This document shows positions 32,361 to 41,700 of a stretch of DNA of 64,000 nucleotides, in pieces. The DNA comes from UBA7236 sp036734545 (GTDB taxonomy: Bacteria; Bacteroidota; Bacteroidia; Chitinophagales; BACL12), in the NCBI GenBank assembly GCA_036734545.1, contig DAIMYJ010000002.1, positions 1 to 64,000 on the forward strand, given 5' to 3'. Below the pieces are notes generated by a model. That model ran no database searches. It saw nothing but the letters and a program-made list of their open reading frames with translations, and was not told the origin of the DNA. The position numbers were made by a program, and so were the translations under genes. Every line of letters starts with the position of its first letter. Within the stretch, counting starts at the first letter, position 1.

Positions 32361-33266
32361 ATGCACCTGGAGAGTTTTTATACCTATTTACAGTTTGAGC
32401 GTCGCTACAGCAGGCATACCCTCGACGCGTACCGGAATGATCTGGAAGCCTTTGGTGCGTTCATACGCGCCGAATACGGAGAAGGCGATCCTGATCTGAC
32501 CGACGTACACCACCGCCAGGTGCGCGCGTGGATCATTTCCCTGATGGAAAGCGGTGTGGCCGCACGCAGCGTGAACAGAAAGATCTCCGCCCTGAAGACC
32601 TACTACCGGTTCTGTATGCAGCAGAAAGTGATACGGAAGAATCCCATGACCCGCATCACCGCACCTAAAACCCCCAAGAACCTCCCGCTTTTCGTGGAAC
32701 GCAGCGGCATGCAGGAGTTGTTTTCGCTGGTGGAGAAGGACTATCCCGTGGAGACCGAGCAGCAGCGGTTCGTCCAGTTGCGCGATTCCGTGATCGTAGA
32801 GGTGCTCTACGCCACCGGTATGCGGCGCGGCGAACTGCTGGGGCTCACCGACCTGTCGATTGACCGCTCGAACCGCCAGGTAAAAGTGCTGGGTAAGGGT
32901 AATAAGGAGCGCATCATTCCCGTAAGTGAGAGCCTGATCGCGCTGGTAGACCGCTACATTGCCGAAAGAAAGCGGCTGTATGGCGGTGAAACGGCGTTCC
33001 TGGTGACCGCTGCGGGCAAGCCTGCTTATCCGCGCATGGTCTATACCGTGGTGCACCGCGTGCTGCAAAAGGTGACCACACTGACCCGCACCAGTCCGCA
33101 CGTTCTTCGACACACCTTTGCCACACACCTGAGCAACAACGGGGCAGAACTGAACGCGGTCAAGGAATTGCTGGGCCATGCCAGTTTGGCCAGTACGCAG
33201 GTGTATACGCACAATTCGATCGAGCAGCTAAAAAAGATACATAAACGTTCCCATCCTAAGGGCTAA
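32361..33266 (+). CDS. xerC: Tyrosine recombinase XerC
   Basis: This 301-aa site-specific recombinase resolves chromosome dimers at dif, normally paired with XerD. The N-terminal SAM-like core-binding domain spans about 1-100. The catalytic set is complete: R155 (ATGMRRGE), K179 (LGKGNKER), H247 and R250 (SPHVLRHTFATHL), H273 (LGHASLAS) and Y282 (VYTH). The gene's place between rpsU and hpf is the usual Bacteroidota arrangement, so it is a housekeeping recombinase rather than an element integrase. No dif site was recognised. XerC versus XerD cannot be decided with certainty from sequence alone. Confidence 0.88.
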   Translation: MHLESFYTYLQFERRYSRHTLDAYRNDLEAFGAFIRAEYGEGDPDLTDVHHRQVRAWIISLMESGVAARSVNRKISALKTYYRFCMQQKVIRKNPMTRITAPKTPKNLPLFVERSGMQELFSLVEKDYPVETEQQRFVQLRDSVIVEVLYATGMRRGELLGLTDLSIDRSNRQVKVLGKGNKERIIPVSESLIALVDRYIAERKRLYGGETAFLVTAAGKPAYPRMVYTVVHRVLQKVTTLTRTSPHVLRHTFATHLSNNGAELNAVKELLGHASLASTQVYTHNSIEQLKKIHKRSHPKG

Positions 33267-33298
33267 GTATGTAATTTCGCCACCCCAAAGCAATAGAA

Positions 33299-33598
33299 AT
33301 GGAAGTGACCATACAATCCATCCGATTTGATGCCGACCAGAAGTTGCTGGAGTTGATCCGGACGAGTTTGGAAAAGGTGAGCCGCTTTGATGGCGGTATT
33401 CCTGAGGCACAGGTGTATATGAAATTAGACGCCGACCACGGTGGATATCATTCCAAGGTATTGGAGATCAAGTTGATGAAGCCCGGTAAGACCATAGTGG
33501 CCAAGGCACAACGTGCGACCTTTGAGGAAGCGCTGGATGAAGCCCTGGAAGCCGCTTTGGTGCAGGTGAAGAAGCTTCGCGACAAGGAGAAAGGGTAG
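33299..33598 (+). CDS. hpf: Ribosome hibernation-promoting factor (HPF/RaiA family, short form)
   Basis: This 99-aa protein of the S30AE/HPF family binds the 30S decoding channel and parks ribosomes in stationary phase. It shows the beta-alpha-beta-beta-beta-alpha pattern: strand MEVTIQSIRF, helix KLLELIRTSLEKVSRF, strands AQVYMKLD, HSKVLEIKLMKPG and KTIVAKAQRATFEEAL, and a basic C-terminal helix. It is the short form, without the dimerising C-terminal extension. It lies 32 bp after xerC, probably in the same transcript; a one-mismatch -7 element (TAATTTCG, 33272-33279) sits just before it. Confidence 0.88.
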   Translation: MEVTIQSIRFDADQKLLELIRTSLEKVSRFDGGIPEAQVYMKLDADHGGYHSKVLEIKLMKPGKTIVAKAQRATFEEALDEALEAALVQVKKLRDKEKG

Positions 33599-33633
33599 TA
33601 GGCAAGAAAAAATCGTTCCATTTTTTTCCAGTT

Positions 33634-33666
33634 TTTGCACATATCCGCAAAAACTCCGTATATTTG
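33634..33666 (+). promoter_or_regulatory. Promoter of the tRNA-tuf operon
   Basis: TTTG at 33634-33637 and TATATTTG at 33659-33666 have a 21-bp spacer. The transcript would carry a leader of about 180 nt before the first tRNA. The leader holds a GTTTC/GAAAC hairpin near 33710, a CCGGAA-TTCCGG hairpin (33745-33762) and a short tRNA-like stretch (33729-33741, TAATGTAGCTC). Confidence 0.65.
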
Positions 33667-33851
33667 CGGGCGTTTTTCCTGAAAGTGGGGAATACGGATC
33701 GTTTCTTTGAAACAAGAGTTGGTAAAAGGCTAATGTAGCTCGAACCGGAATTTTCCTTCCGGAGACCATGATCCTCAAGGGTTTATGTGTCCTGGCGAGC
33801 ACCCTGATCACCAATCGGCACCACGCAGCTGAGCAGAAAGAGATTTTGTTT

Positions 33852-33924
33852 GCCAATGTAGCTCAGTTGGTAGAGCTGCTGATTTGTAATCAGCCGGTCG
33901 GCGGTTCGAGTCCGTCCATTGGCT
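33852..33924 (+). tRNA. tRNA-Thr (anticodon TGT)
   Basis: The 73-nt cloverleaf has acceptor arms GCCAATG and CATTGGC, and anticodon stem GCTGA/TCAGC with loop TTTGTAA. CCA is not encoded. Confidence 0.95.
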
Positions 33925-33933
33925 CTTGGCGGA

Positions 33934-34016
33934 GGGAAGATTCCAGAGTGGCCAAATGGGGCAGACTGTAAATCTGTTGTCTTACGACTTCGGTGGTTCG
34001 AATCCACCTCTTCCCA
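33934..34016 (+). tRNA. tRNA-Tyr (anticodon GTA)
   Basis: The 83-nt class II tRNA has acceptor arms GGGAAGA and TCTTCCC, anticodon loop CTGTAAA, and the long variable arm expected for tRNA-Tyr. CCA is not encoded. It lies 9 bp after tRNA-Thr. Confidence 0.95.
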
Positions 34017-34131
34017 CTATCCTTCAGTTCTTTGAAACTGAGAAACTACGCCGAAAGCACTATTGCTACATGGGCATTCTGCCCATCAGCATACCTGTCT
34101 TCGTAAGTTTTTCAGTCGGTATTGTATTTAA

Positions 34132-34207
34132 GCGGGAGTAGCTCAGTTGGTAGAGCGTCAGCCTTCCAAGCTGAATGTCGCGGGTTCGAGTCTCGTCTCC
34201 CGCTCCA
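34132..34207 (+). tRNA. tRNA-Gly (anticodon TCC)
   Basis: The 76-nt cloverleaf has acceptor arms GCGGGAG and CTCCCGC, CCA encoded, and anticodon stem TCAGC/GCTGA with loop CTTCCAA. Confidence 0.95.
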
Positions 34208-34232
34208 CCACCGAAATGCAAATTAGTTACCA

Positions 34233-34308
34233 GCCAATGTAGCTCAGTTGGTAGAGCACATCCATGGTAAGGATGAGGTCACCAGTTCGATCCTGGTCAT
34301 TGGCTCCA
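34233..34308 (+). tRNA. tRNA-Thr (anticodon GGT)
   Basis: The 76-nt cloverleaf has the same acceptor stem as the upstream tRNA-Thr (GCCAATG/CATTGGC), CCA encoded, and anticodon stem CATCC/GGATG with loop ATGGTAA. It is followed by a small hairpin (34309-34325) without a T-tail, possibly a processing site before tuf. Confidence 0.95.
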
Positions 34309-34397
34309 AACACCTGCCCGGTGTTCCTTCGGGAGAAAAGGCAATAAAAAGCAACAATTTAAACACAACAATACACTAAGTTCTAAATTGAATAAAA

Positions 34398-35585
34398 ATG
34401 GCAAAAGAAACATTTGTACGTTCTAAACCCCACGTGAACATCGGAACGATCGGCCACGTGGACCACGGTAAGACCACTCTTACCTCTGCGATCACCTATG
34501 TTCTTTCTGAGAAGGGTCTTGCCCAGCGGAAAGACTACGATTCGATCGATGCTGCTCCTGAAGAAAAAGAAAGGGGTATCACCATCAACACCGCTCACGT
34601 GGAATACGAAACGGAAAACCGTCACTATGCCCACGTTGACTGTCCCGGTCACGCCGACTATGTGAAGAACATGGTTACCGGTGCTGCTCAGATGGACGGT
34701 GCGATCCTTGTGGTTGCTGCTACCGACGGTCCGATGCCTCAGACCCGCGAGCACATCCTGCTTGCTCGTCAGGTAGGTGTTCCTGCCATCGTGGTGTTCA
34801 TGAACAAAGTTGACCTGGTTGACGATCCTGAACTGCTCGACCTCGTTGAGATGGAAGTGCGTGACCTGTTGAGCTTCTACAGCTTCCCCGGTGATACCAT
34901 TTCTATCATCAAAGGATCTGCACTGAAGGCACTGGAAGGTGACGCTGGTGGTAAGCAGGCGATCATGGATCTGATGGCAGCCGTGGATAACGACATTCCG
35001 ATTCCTCCGCGACTGGTTGACCAGCCGTTCCTGATGCCGGTTGAAGACGTATTCTCTATCACCGGACGTGGTACCGTTGCTACCGGCCGTATCGAGCGCG
35101 GTATCATCAACACAGGCGATGCCGTTGATATCATCGGTTTGACCGCTGAATCACTGAAATCTACCGTTACAGGTGTGGAAATGTTCCGTAAACTCCTCGA
35201 TCGCGGTGAGGCCGGCGACAACGCAGGTCTGCTGCTTCGCGGTGTGGAAAAAGACCAGATCAAGCGCGGTATGGTTATCTGTAAGCCGGGTTCCGTAACT
35301 CCGCACACTGAATTCAAGTGCGAGGTTTACGTACTGAAGAAAGAAGAAGGTGGTCGTCATACCCCGTTCTTCAACAAGTACCGTCCGCAGTTCTATTTCC
35401 GTCCCACTGACGTTACCGGTGAGATCACTCTGCCGGAAGGTGTAGAAATGGTTATGCCCGGTGACAACATCACCATGACCGTAAAACTGATCTATCCGAT
35501 CGCGATGGAGAAAAACCTCCGCTTCGCTATCCGTGAAGGTGGTCGTACGGTAGGTGCCGGTCAGGTAACTGAAATTTTGAAATAA
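34398..35585 (+). CDS. tuf: Elongation factor Tu
   Basis: This GTPase delivers aminoacyl-tRNA to the ribosomal A site. The 395 aa are standard. G1 is GHVDHGKTT at 19-27, G3 is DCPGHADY, and G4 is NKVD. Domain 2 and domain 3 motifs are intact (GRGTVATGRIERG, EGVEMVMPGDN, GRTVGAGQVTEILK). The leader from 34309 to 34397 is A/T-rich and lacks a Shine-Dalgarno sequence, which is common for strongly expressed genes in this phylum. It is co-transcribed with the four upstream tRNAs, the usual Bacteroidota order. A terminator hairpin follows, after which tRNA-Trp and secE continue the cluster. Confidence 0.98.
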   Translation: MAKETFVRSKPHVNIGTIGHVDHGKTTLTSAITYVLSEKGLAQRKDYDSIDAAPEEKERGITINTAHVEYETENRHYAHVDCPGHADYVKNMVTGAAQMDGAILVVAATDGPMPQTREHILLARQVGVPAIVVFMNKVDLVDDPELLDLVEMEVRDLLSFYSFPGDTISIIKGSALKALEGDAGGKQAIMDLMAAVDNDIPIPPRLVDQPFLMPVEDVFSITGRGTVATGRIERGIINTGDAVDIIGLTAESLKSTVTGVEMFRKLLDRGEAGDNAGLLLRGVEKDQIKRGMVICKPGSVTPHTEFKCEVYVLKKEEGGRHTPFFNKYRPQFYFRPTDVTGEITLPEGVEMVMPGDNITMTVKLIYPIAMEKNLRFAIREGGRTVGAGQVTEILK

Positions 35586-35600
35586 TCAAAACGAACAGAC

Positions 35601-35629
35601 AGGGATCCGTGATGAACGGATCCCTTTTT
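35601..35629 (+). terminator. Terminator (possibly partial) after tuf
   Basis: AGGGATCCGT-GATGA-ACGGATCCCT, a perfect 10-bp stem, is followed by four T. The short T-tract and the immediately following tRNA-Trp, with no promoter seen between, suggest partial read-through. Confidence 0.75.
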
Positions 35630-35634
35630 CCCAA

Positions 35635-35707
35635 ACGGGTGTAGCTCAATTGGTAGAGTGGCGGTCTCCAAAACCGCAGGCTGGGAGTTCGAGCCTCTCC
35701 ACCCGTG
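35635..35707 (+). tRNA. tRNA-Trp (anticodon CCA)
   Basis: The 73-nt cloverleaf has acceptor arms ACGGGTG and CACCCGT with discriminator G, and anticodon stem GCGGT/ACCGC with loop CTCCAAA. CCA is not encoded. It sits directly before secE, the conserved position in Bacteroidota. Confidence 0.95.
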
Positions 35708-35722
35708 CATCAAGCAAACGAT

Positions 35723-35914
35723 ATGAATAAGATCAGAGCATTTTTCAGCGAAGCATACCAGGAACTGCGGTATAAGGTAAGCTGGCCTACATGGCCGGAA
35801 TTGCAGTCCAGCACCCAGTTGGTGCTCGTAGCGTTCCTGATCATTTCCGTAGTGGTTTTCATTATGGACCTGTCTTCCAAGGAATTGCTTGACCTGTTCT
35901 ATGGTTTATTCTAA
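35723..35914 (+). CDS. secE: Preprotein translocase subunit SecE
   Basis: This 63-aa essential component of the SecYEG channel in the cytoplasmic membrane is the short, single-helix form. An amphipathic cytoplasmic helix carries the family motif ELRYKVSWPTWPELQSST, and the one membrane span is LVLVAFLIISVVVFIMDL. I chose ATG 35723 because the in-frame start at 35705 lies within the tRNA-Trp gene. The SecE-NusG-L11 order is universal in bacteria. Confidence 0.96.
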   Translation: MNKIRAFFSEAYQELRYKVSWPTWPELQSSTQLVLVAFLIISVVVFIMDLSSKELLDLFYGLF

Positions 35915-35934
35915 TTCAACCCCACGCTCGACCG

Positions 35935-36483
35935 ATGGCAGATGAAAAAAAATGGTATGTATTACGCGTGATCAGCGGCAAAGAACGCAAGTTGCGCGAG
36001 TACGTAGAGCAGCATGTGAAGCGTCATGGCTGGGAGCATATCATTTCACAGGTACTCGTGCCTACTGAAAAGGTATACAAGATCAAGAACGGGAAAAAAG
36101 TGATCCATGAAAAGAACTCACTGCCCGGCTATATCCTGATCGAGGCTACGGAAGGTAAGATGACCCCGGAGATGAACCAGATCATCACCGGCATCACCAA
36201 CGTGATCGATTTCCTGGGCAAAGAGAACCCGGTAGCACTGCGCCGCAATGAGGTGAACAGGATCCTGGGTAAGATGGATGAAATGAGCGAAGAAGGCGTT
36301 GCCATGAACGAACCGTTCATCATCGGCGAAACCGTGAAGATCATCGATGGTCCGTTCAACGAATTCCTCGGCAACGTGGATGAGGTGCATGAAGACAAGA
36401 AGAAAATCAAAGTAATCGTAAAAATATTCGGTAGAAAGACACCGGTGGAGCTCAACTTCGCCCAGGTGGAAAAAGTAAACTGA
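35935..36483 (+). CDS. nusG: Transcription termination/antitermination factor NusG
   Basis: This 182-aa protein binds RNA polymerase and couples it to Rho or the ribosome. The N-terminal NGN domain starts KKWYVLRVISGKERKLREY, and a conserved LPGYILIEA strand follows. The C-terminal KOW domain (about 128-180) shows GETVKIIDGPFNEFLGNV and ends ELNFAQVEKV. It is 20 bp after secE and its stop is one base from the rplK start. Confidence 0.97.
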   Translation: MADEKKWYVLRVISGKERKLREYVEQHVKRHGWEHIISQVLVPTEKVYKIKNGKKVIHEKNSLPGYILIEATEGKMTPEMNQIITGITNVIDFLGKENPVALRRNEVNRILGKMDEMSEEGVAMNEPFIIGETVKIIDGPFNEFLGNVDEVHEDKKKIKVIVKIFGRKTPVELNFAQVEKVN

Positions 36484-36484
36484 T

Positions 36485-36931
36485 ATGGCAAAAGAAATTC
36501 AAACGTACGTGAAGCTGCAGGTAAAGGGCGGCCAGGCTAACCCGGCACCTCCTATCGGTCCTGCACTGGGTTCCAAGGGTATCAACATCATGGAATTCTG
36601 CAAGGCATTCAATGCCCGCACCCAGGATAAAATGGGTAAAGTACTCCCGGTGGTGATCACGGTGTATAAGGATAAGTCGTTCGACTTCATCATTAAAACA
36701 CCACCGGCTGCCATCCTCATCCTGGAGGCTTCCAAGAAACAAAAAGGTTCGGCTGAACCCAACCGCAACAAGGTGGGCTCCATTACCTGGGATCAGGTAA
36801 AGGCCATCGCGCAGGAAAAGATGCCTGACCTGAATTGCTTCACCATCGAAAGTGCCATGAAAATGGTTGCCGGTACTGCCCGCAGTCTGGGTATCACCGT
36901 AACCGGTCAGGCACCCTGGTCTAACAATTAA
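36485..36931 (+). CDS. rplK: Large ribosomal subunit protein uL11
   Basis: This 148-aa 50S stalk-base protein binds the GTPase-associated 23S rRNA region. The N-terminal domain has NPAPPIGPALGSKGINIMEFCKAFN, with the proline-rich thiopeptide-binding segment. The RNA-binding C-terminal domain has KAIAQEKMPDLNCFTIESAMKMVAGTARSLGI. It precedes rplA in the standard order. Confidence 0.97.
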   Translation: MAKEIQTYVKLQVKGGQANPAPPIGPALGSKGINIMEFCKAFNARTQDKMGKVLPVVITVYKDKSFDFIIKTPPAAILILEASKKQKGSAEPNRNKVGSITWDQVKAIAQEKMPDLNCFTIESAMKMVAGTARSLGITVTGQAPWSNN

Positions 36932-36958
36932 TTTCAGTCAACTAAAAATCGTTAACAC

Positions 36959-37657
36959 GTGAAACTGACAAAGAACAGAAAGAAGGTTCAGGCATTAGTT
37001 GACTCCAACAAACTTTATACGTTGAGGGAAGCTGCTGAACTTGTTAAGAAATCAACGACCTGCAAGTTCAATGCATCTGTTGACCTCCATGTGCGTCTCG
37101 GTATCGACCCGCGTAAAGCCGATCAGGCGATCCGTGGTACTACCGCTTTGCCGCACGGCACCGGACGAGATAAGAAGGTGCTGGTACTCTGTACTCCCGA
37201 CAAGGAAGAAGAGGCCAGGAAGGCAGGTGCAGATTATGTGGGTCTGGATGAGTTCATCGACAAGATCTCCAACGGTTGGATCGACATGGATGTGGTGATC
37301 GCTACCCCGTCTGTGATGCCTAAGATCGCGAAACTCGGACGTGTCCTGGGTCCCCGCAACCTCATGCCGAACCCGAAAGTGGGTACGGTAACCAATGAGG
37401 TGGGCGATGCCATCACCGAAGTGAAAAAAGGTAAGGTTGCCTTCAAGGTAGACAAGTATGGTATCATCCATTCTTCTATCGGCCGCATCTCCTTCAACAC
37501 CGATCAGATCGCAGAGAACAGCGAAGAGCTGATCCGCGCACTTGCTAAACTGAAGCCGTCGTCTGCTAAAGGCGCTTACTTCAAAAGCATTACCATGGCC
37601 AGCACTATGAGCCCCGGTATCGCGATCGATCCGAAAAGTGTAATTGACATTCATTAA
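36959..37657 (+). CDS. rplA: Large ribosomal subunit protein uL1
   Basis: This 232-aa protein forms the 50S L1 stalk and in many bacteria represses its own operon. Sequence features are VDLHVRLGIDPRKADQAIRGT, the PHGTGRDKKVLV segment and LGPRNLMPNPKVGTVT. The start is GTG at 36959, giving MKLTKNRKKVQALVDSNKLYTL; there is no better ATG upstream. The gap to rplK is 27 bp. Confidence 0.96.
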   Translation: MKLTKNRKKVQALVDSNKLYTLREAAELVKKSTTCKFNASVDLHVRLGIDPRKADQAIRGTTALPHGTGRDKKVLVLCTPDKEEEARKAGADYVGLDEFIDKISNGWIDMDVVIATPSVMPKIAKLGRVLGPRNLMPNPKVGTVTNEVGDAITEVKKGKVAFKVDKYGIIHSSIGRISFNTDQIAENSEELIRALAKLKPSSAKGAYFKSITMASTMSPGIAIDPKSVIDIH

Positions 37658-37680
37658 GTAATCATCGAAATCGCTATAAG

Positions 37681-38211
37681 ATGAACAAGGAACAAAAAAC
37701 GGCTGCCATCGAGGAATTGAAGGATACAGTGTCGAAATACGACAACTTTTACCTCACTGATGCCTCTGCCATGACCGTTGAGGACATCAATAAATTGCGC
37801 CGCCTCTGCTTCGAGAACGGTATCCGTTTCCAGGTAGTGAAGAACACCCTGCTGCGCAAGGCCTTTGAAGCGCACGGAGATAAATATGAAGGCCTGTACA
37901 CCCTGCTGCACGGCGAAACTTCCGTGATGTTCAGCGAATCTTCCAATCAGCCTGCCAAGGTGATCAAGAAGTTCCGCAAGGACAACGATAAAGGAAAACC
38001 GCTGCTGAAAGGTGCTTATGTGGGTGCTGATGTATTCGTTGGCGATAACAGCCTCGATGCACTCATCAGCCTCAAGAGCAAGGAAGAGCTTGTGGGTGAG
38101 ATCATCGGTATGCTCCAGACACCTGCCAAGAATGTTATCTCTGCCCTGTTGTCGGGTGAGCGCAAACTGGCCGGTATCGTTAAGACACTGGGTGAAAAAG
38201 AAGAACAATAA
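37681..38211 (+). CDS. rplJ: Large ribosomal subunit protein uL10
   Basis: This 176-aa stalk protein anchors L7/L12 dimers to the 50S subunit. Features are the N-terminal rRNA-binding globular domain (NKEQKTAAIEELKDTVSKYDNFYLTDASAMTVEDINKLRRLCF) and the C-terminal helix that carries L7/L12 (LLSGERKLAGIVKTLGEKEEQ). The intergenic space to rplA is only 23 bp, so an L10-binding leader like that of E. coli would have to lie within or upstream of rplA. Confidence 0.95.
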   Translation: MNKEQKTAAIEELKDTVSKYDNFYLTDASAMTVEDINKLRRLCFENGIRFQVVKNTLLRKAFEAHGDKYEGLYTLLHGETSVMFSESSNQPAKVIKKFRKDNDKGKPLLKGAYVGADVFVGDNSLDALISLKSKEELVGEIIGMLQTPAKNVISALLSGERKLAGIVKTLGEKEEQ

Positions 38212-38262
38212 TCATCACATTTATTTAACAACAATTTTCTAAATCAATAAAAACTCAAAGCA

Positions 38263-38649
38263 ATGGCTGAATTAAAAGAATTCGCTGAAAAGTTGGTTAG
38301 CTTGTCTGTAAAAGAAGTTAATGAACTGGCAAAGATCCTGAAAGACGAGTACGGTATCGAACCCGCTGCTGCTGCACCCGTAATGATGGCAGCTGCCGGT
38401 GGTGGCGCCGGAGCAGGTGCTGATGCTGCTGCTGAGAAAACATCTTTCGATGTGATCCTCAAGAATGCAGGCGCTGCTAAACTGTCAGTGGTTAAAGTAG
38501 TAAAAGACCTCACCGGCCTTGGTCTGAAAGAAGCTAAGGATCTCGTTGATGGCGCTCCGAAACCTGTGAAGGAAGGAGTAGATAAAGCAACTGCTGAAGA
38601 TATTGCTAAGCAACTTCAGGAAGCAGGTGCTGAAGTAGAGATCAAGTGA
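38263..38649 (+). CDS. rplL: Large ribosomal subunit protein bL12 (L7/L12)
   Basis: This 128-aa multi-copy stalk protein recruits translational GTPases. The N-terminal dimerisation helices are MAELKEFAEKLVSLSVKEVNELAKILKDEYGI. The flexible Ala/Gly hinge (AAAAPVMMAAAGGGAGAGAD) is at about 45-64. The C-terminal factor-binding domain has VVKDLTGLGLKEAKDLVDGAPK. The leader is A/T-rich without a Shine-Dalgarno sequence. Confidence 0.97.
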   Translation: MAELKEFAEKLVSLSVKEVNELAKILKDEYGIEPAAAAPVMMAAAGGGAGAGADAAAEKTSFDVILKNAGAAKLSVVKVVKDLTGLGLKEAKDLVDGAPKPVKEGVDKATAEDIAKQLQEAGAEVEIK

Positions 38650-38674
38650 TCTCTGCCCGGCAGTTACTTCCTCC

Positions 38675-38723
38675 CGCCGTACGGCGTGGGTAAAATACAA
38701 GGCTAATCCGCCGTACGGCGGAT
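38675..38723. promoter_or_regulatory. Twin CGCCGTACGGCG palindromes between rplL and rpoB
   Basis: Two hairpins share the 12-bp core CGCCGTACGGCG, at 38675-38686 and 38709-38720. The second is the larger: an 18-bp palindrome (38706-38723) inside GGCT/AGCC arms, followed by a T-rich stretch. They lie where E. coli has an attenuator and RNase III site that lowers rpoBC output relative to the ribosomal proteins, so an equivalent role is inferred. Confidence 0.7.
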
Positions 38724-38764
38724 AGCCTGTTTATTATTTTAATGCAATAAAGCTTTGAAAGCGT

Positions 38765-41700
38765 ATGCCTAAATCTACTGCAACCATTAGGAGACCAGAA
38801 CGAATCAACTTCGGAAAGACCAAAAAAGCAGATACATACCCGGACCTGTTAGATATACAGGTAAAATCCTTCAAAGACTTTTTCCAACTCGAGACAACAC
38901 CCGAGAACAGGACCTCAGAAGGCCTGTACCGTGTGTTCACCGAGAACTTCCCCATTACGGATGCGCGTAACATCTTCGTATTGGAGTTCCTCGATTATTT
39001 CGTGGATCCTCCGCGCTATTCCATGGAGGAATGTATGGAACGCGGCCTTACCTACAGCGTACCGCTGAAGGCAAAGCTGCGCCTGTCTTGTAACGATGAG
39101 GAGCACATCGACTTCCAAACTATCGTGCAGGACGTGTTTTTGGGTAATATCCCTTATATGACACCGAAGGGAACGTTCATCATCAATGGTGCTGAACGTA
39201 TCGTCGTATCCCAGTTACACCGCTCTCCCGGTGTGTTCTTCGGTCAGTCCATTCACCCGAATGGCACGAAGATCTACTCCGCCCGTGTGATCCCCTTCAA
39301 AGGCGCATGGATGGAATTTGCCACGGATATCAATAATGTGATGTACGCGTACATCGACCGGAAGAAGAAATTCCCGGTGACCACATTACTCCGTGCCATC
39401 GGATACGATACCGATAAAGACATCCTCGAACTCTTCGGACTCGCTGAAGAAGTGAAGGCCGATGACAAAACCCTGCGCAAGCATATTGGCAGGAAACTCG
39501 CTGCCCGCGTACTCAAGACCTGGCGCGAGGATTTCGTGGATGAGGATACCGGTGAAGTGGTTTCCATCGAACGGAATGAAGTGATCCTGGAACGCGATAC
39601 CGTACTGACCGATGATAATATCAGCCTCATCATCGAGACCGGTGCGCCCAAAGTGATCCTTACCCGCGATGATGTGACCGTAGACTACGGCATCATCCTC
39701 AATACCCTGCAGAAGGATGTTTCCAACTCAGAACTGGAAGCCGTTCAGCATATCTATCGCCAGCTGCGTGGTGCAGAACCGCCGGATGATGAGACTGCAC
39801 GCGGTATCATTGAAAAACTCTTCTTCTCCGATAAGCGCTATGACCTCGGAGAAGTTGGCCGTTATAAGATCAATCAGAAACTCGGCCACCACCATATTCC
39901 GATCGATACCAAGGTATTGACGAAAGAGGATATCATTTCGATCATCCGCTACCTGGTGGAACTGTCTAACAACAAAGCCGAGATCGATGATATCGATCAC
40001 CTCAGCAACCGCCGTGTGCGCACGGTGGGCGAACAATTGTACGCGCAGTTCGGTGTGGGTCTTGCCCGTATGGCCAGAACCATCCGCGAGCGTATGAACG
40101 TGCGCGATAATGAGGTGTTCACTCCGATCGAACTGATCAACGCAAGAACACTGTCTTCAGTGATCAATTCCTTCTTCGGAACCAGTCAGCTGAGCCAGTT
40201 CCTCGACCAGGTGAATCCGCTCGCAGAGATCACGCACAAGCGTCGTATCTCCGCATTGGGTCCCGGCGGTCTGAGCCGCGAACGCGCCGGCTTCGAGGTG
40301 CGCGACGTACACTACAGCCACTACGGCCGTTTGTGTACCATCGAGACACCGGAAGGTCCGAACATCGGTCTGATCTCTACACTCTGTGTACACGCGAAGA
40401 TCAATAAGATGGGCTTCATCGAAACGCCATACCGCCGCGTGGAGAATGGAAAAGTGGAAGTGAAAGGCGAGATCACCTACCTGAACGCCGATGAGGAAGA
40501 CCGTTATGTGATCGCCCAGTCCAATGTGCCGCTCGACGAAAAAGGCAAATTCTTACAAACCAAGATCAAAGGCCGCCAGCAGGGCGAATTCATGGAATTC
40601 GAACCTGAGCAGGTGGAATACATGGACGTTGCTCCGAACCAGATCGTAGGTGTTTCCGCATCACTCATTCCGTTCCTCGAACACGATGATGCGAACCGTG
40701 CGCTCATGGGCTCTAACATGCAACGTCAGGCTGTGCCGCTGCTGCGTCCGCAGTCGCCTGTGGTAGGTACCGGTCTGGAAGAGAAAGTGGCTTCCGACTC
40801 CAAGATGCTCATCAACGCAGAAGGAAACGGTGTGGTGGAATACGTTGATGCCAACGAGATCATCATCCGCTACGACCGCAATGAGAACGATCAGCTGGTG
40901 AGCTTTGAGGACAGCCGCAAAGTATATAAGCTCCGCAAATTCAAGAAGACCAACCAGAGCACCTGTATCAACCTGAAGCCGATCGTGGTGAAAGGACAGC
41001 GTGTTGCTGAAGGACAGGTATTGTGCGAAGGTTACGGAACCCAGGGCGGTGAACTCGCACTCGGAACCAACCTGAAAGTGGCTTTCATGCCATGGAAAGG
41101 GTACAACTTCGAGGATGCCATCGTGATCAGCGAACGCGTAGTGCAGGAAGACATTTTCACTTCCATCCAGATCGAAGAGTTTGAACTGGAAGTGCGCGAT
41201 ACCAAGCTCGGTGAGGAAGAACTGACCTCAGATATCCCGAACGTTTCTGAAGAAGCAACCAAAGACCTTGATGCCAACGGTATCATCCGTCTGGGTGCTC
41301 ACGTGAAAGAAGGTGATATCCTGATCGGTAAGATCACCCCGAAAGGTGAAACAGATCCTACACCGGAAGAGAAACTGCTGCGCGCCATCTTCGGCGACAA
41401 AGCAGGCGACGTGAAGGATGCTTCATTGAAAGTGCCGCCATCGATCGAAGGTACGGTGATCGACAAGAAATTGTTTGCCCGCGCCAAGAAAGATAAGAAT
41501 GCCAAGGCCCGCGAAAAGATCGCTCTTGAGAAACTCGAGAAAGAACACGCGCGCGCACTGGATGAACTGCGCACGATCCTGATCGACAAACTGTCCGTGG
41601 TGCTCAAAGACAAAAAGACACCCGGTATCAAGTCGCTCTATAAAGAAGAAATGGTGCCCTCCAAAACCAAGTTCACCAACAAGGTGCTGGAAGGTATCAA

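Noticed and set aside
32361..33266. Phage or element integrase
   Set aside because: The tyrosine recombinase lies in the conserved rpsU-xerC-hpf order with no attachment site, phage gene or tRNA disruption beside it.
33852..34308. Integration site at the tRNA cluster
   Set aside because: All four tRNAs are intact, and there is no direct repeat of a tRNA 3' end or mobile gene nearby. The similar acceptor stems of the two tRNA-Thr genes reflect shared identity.
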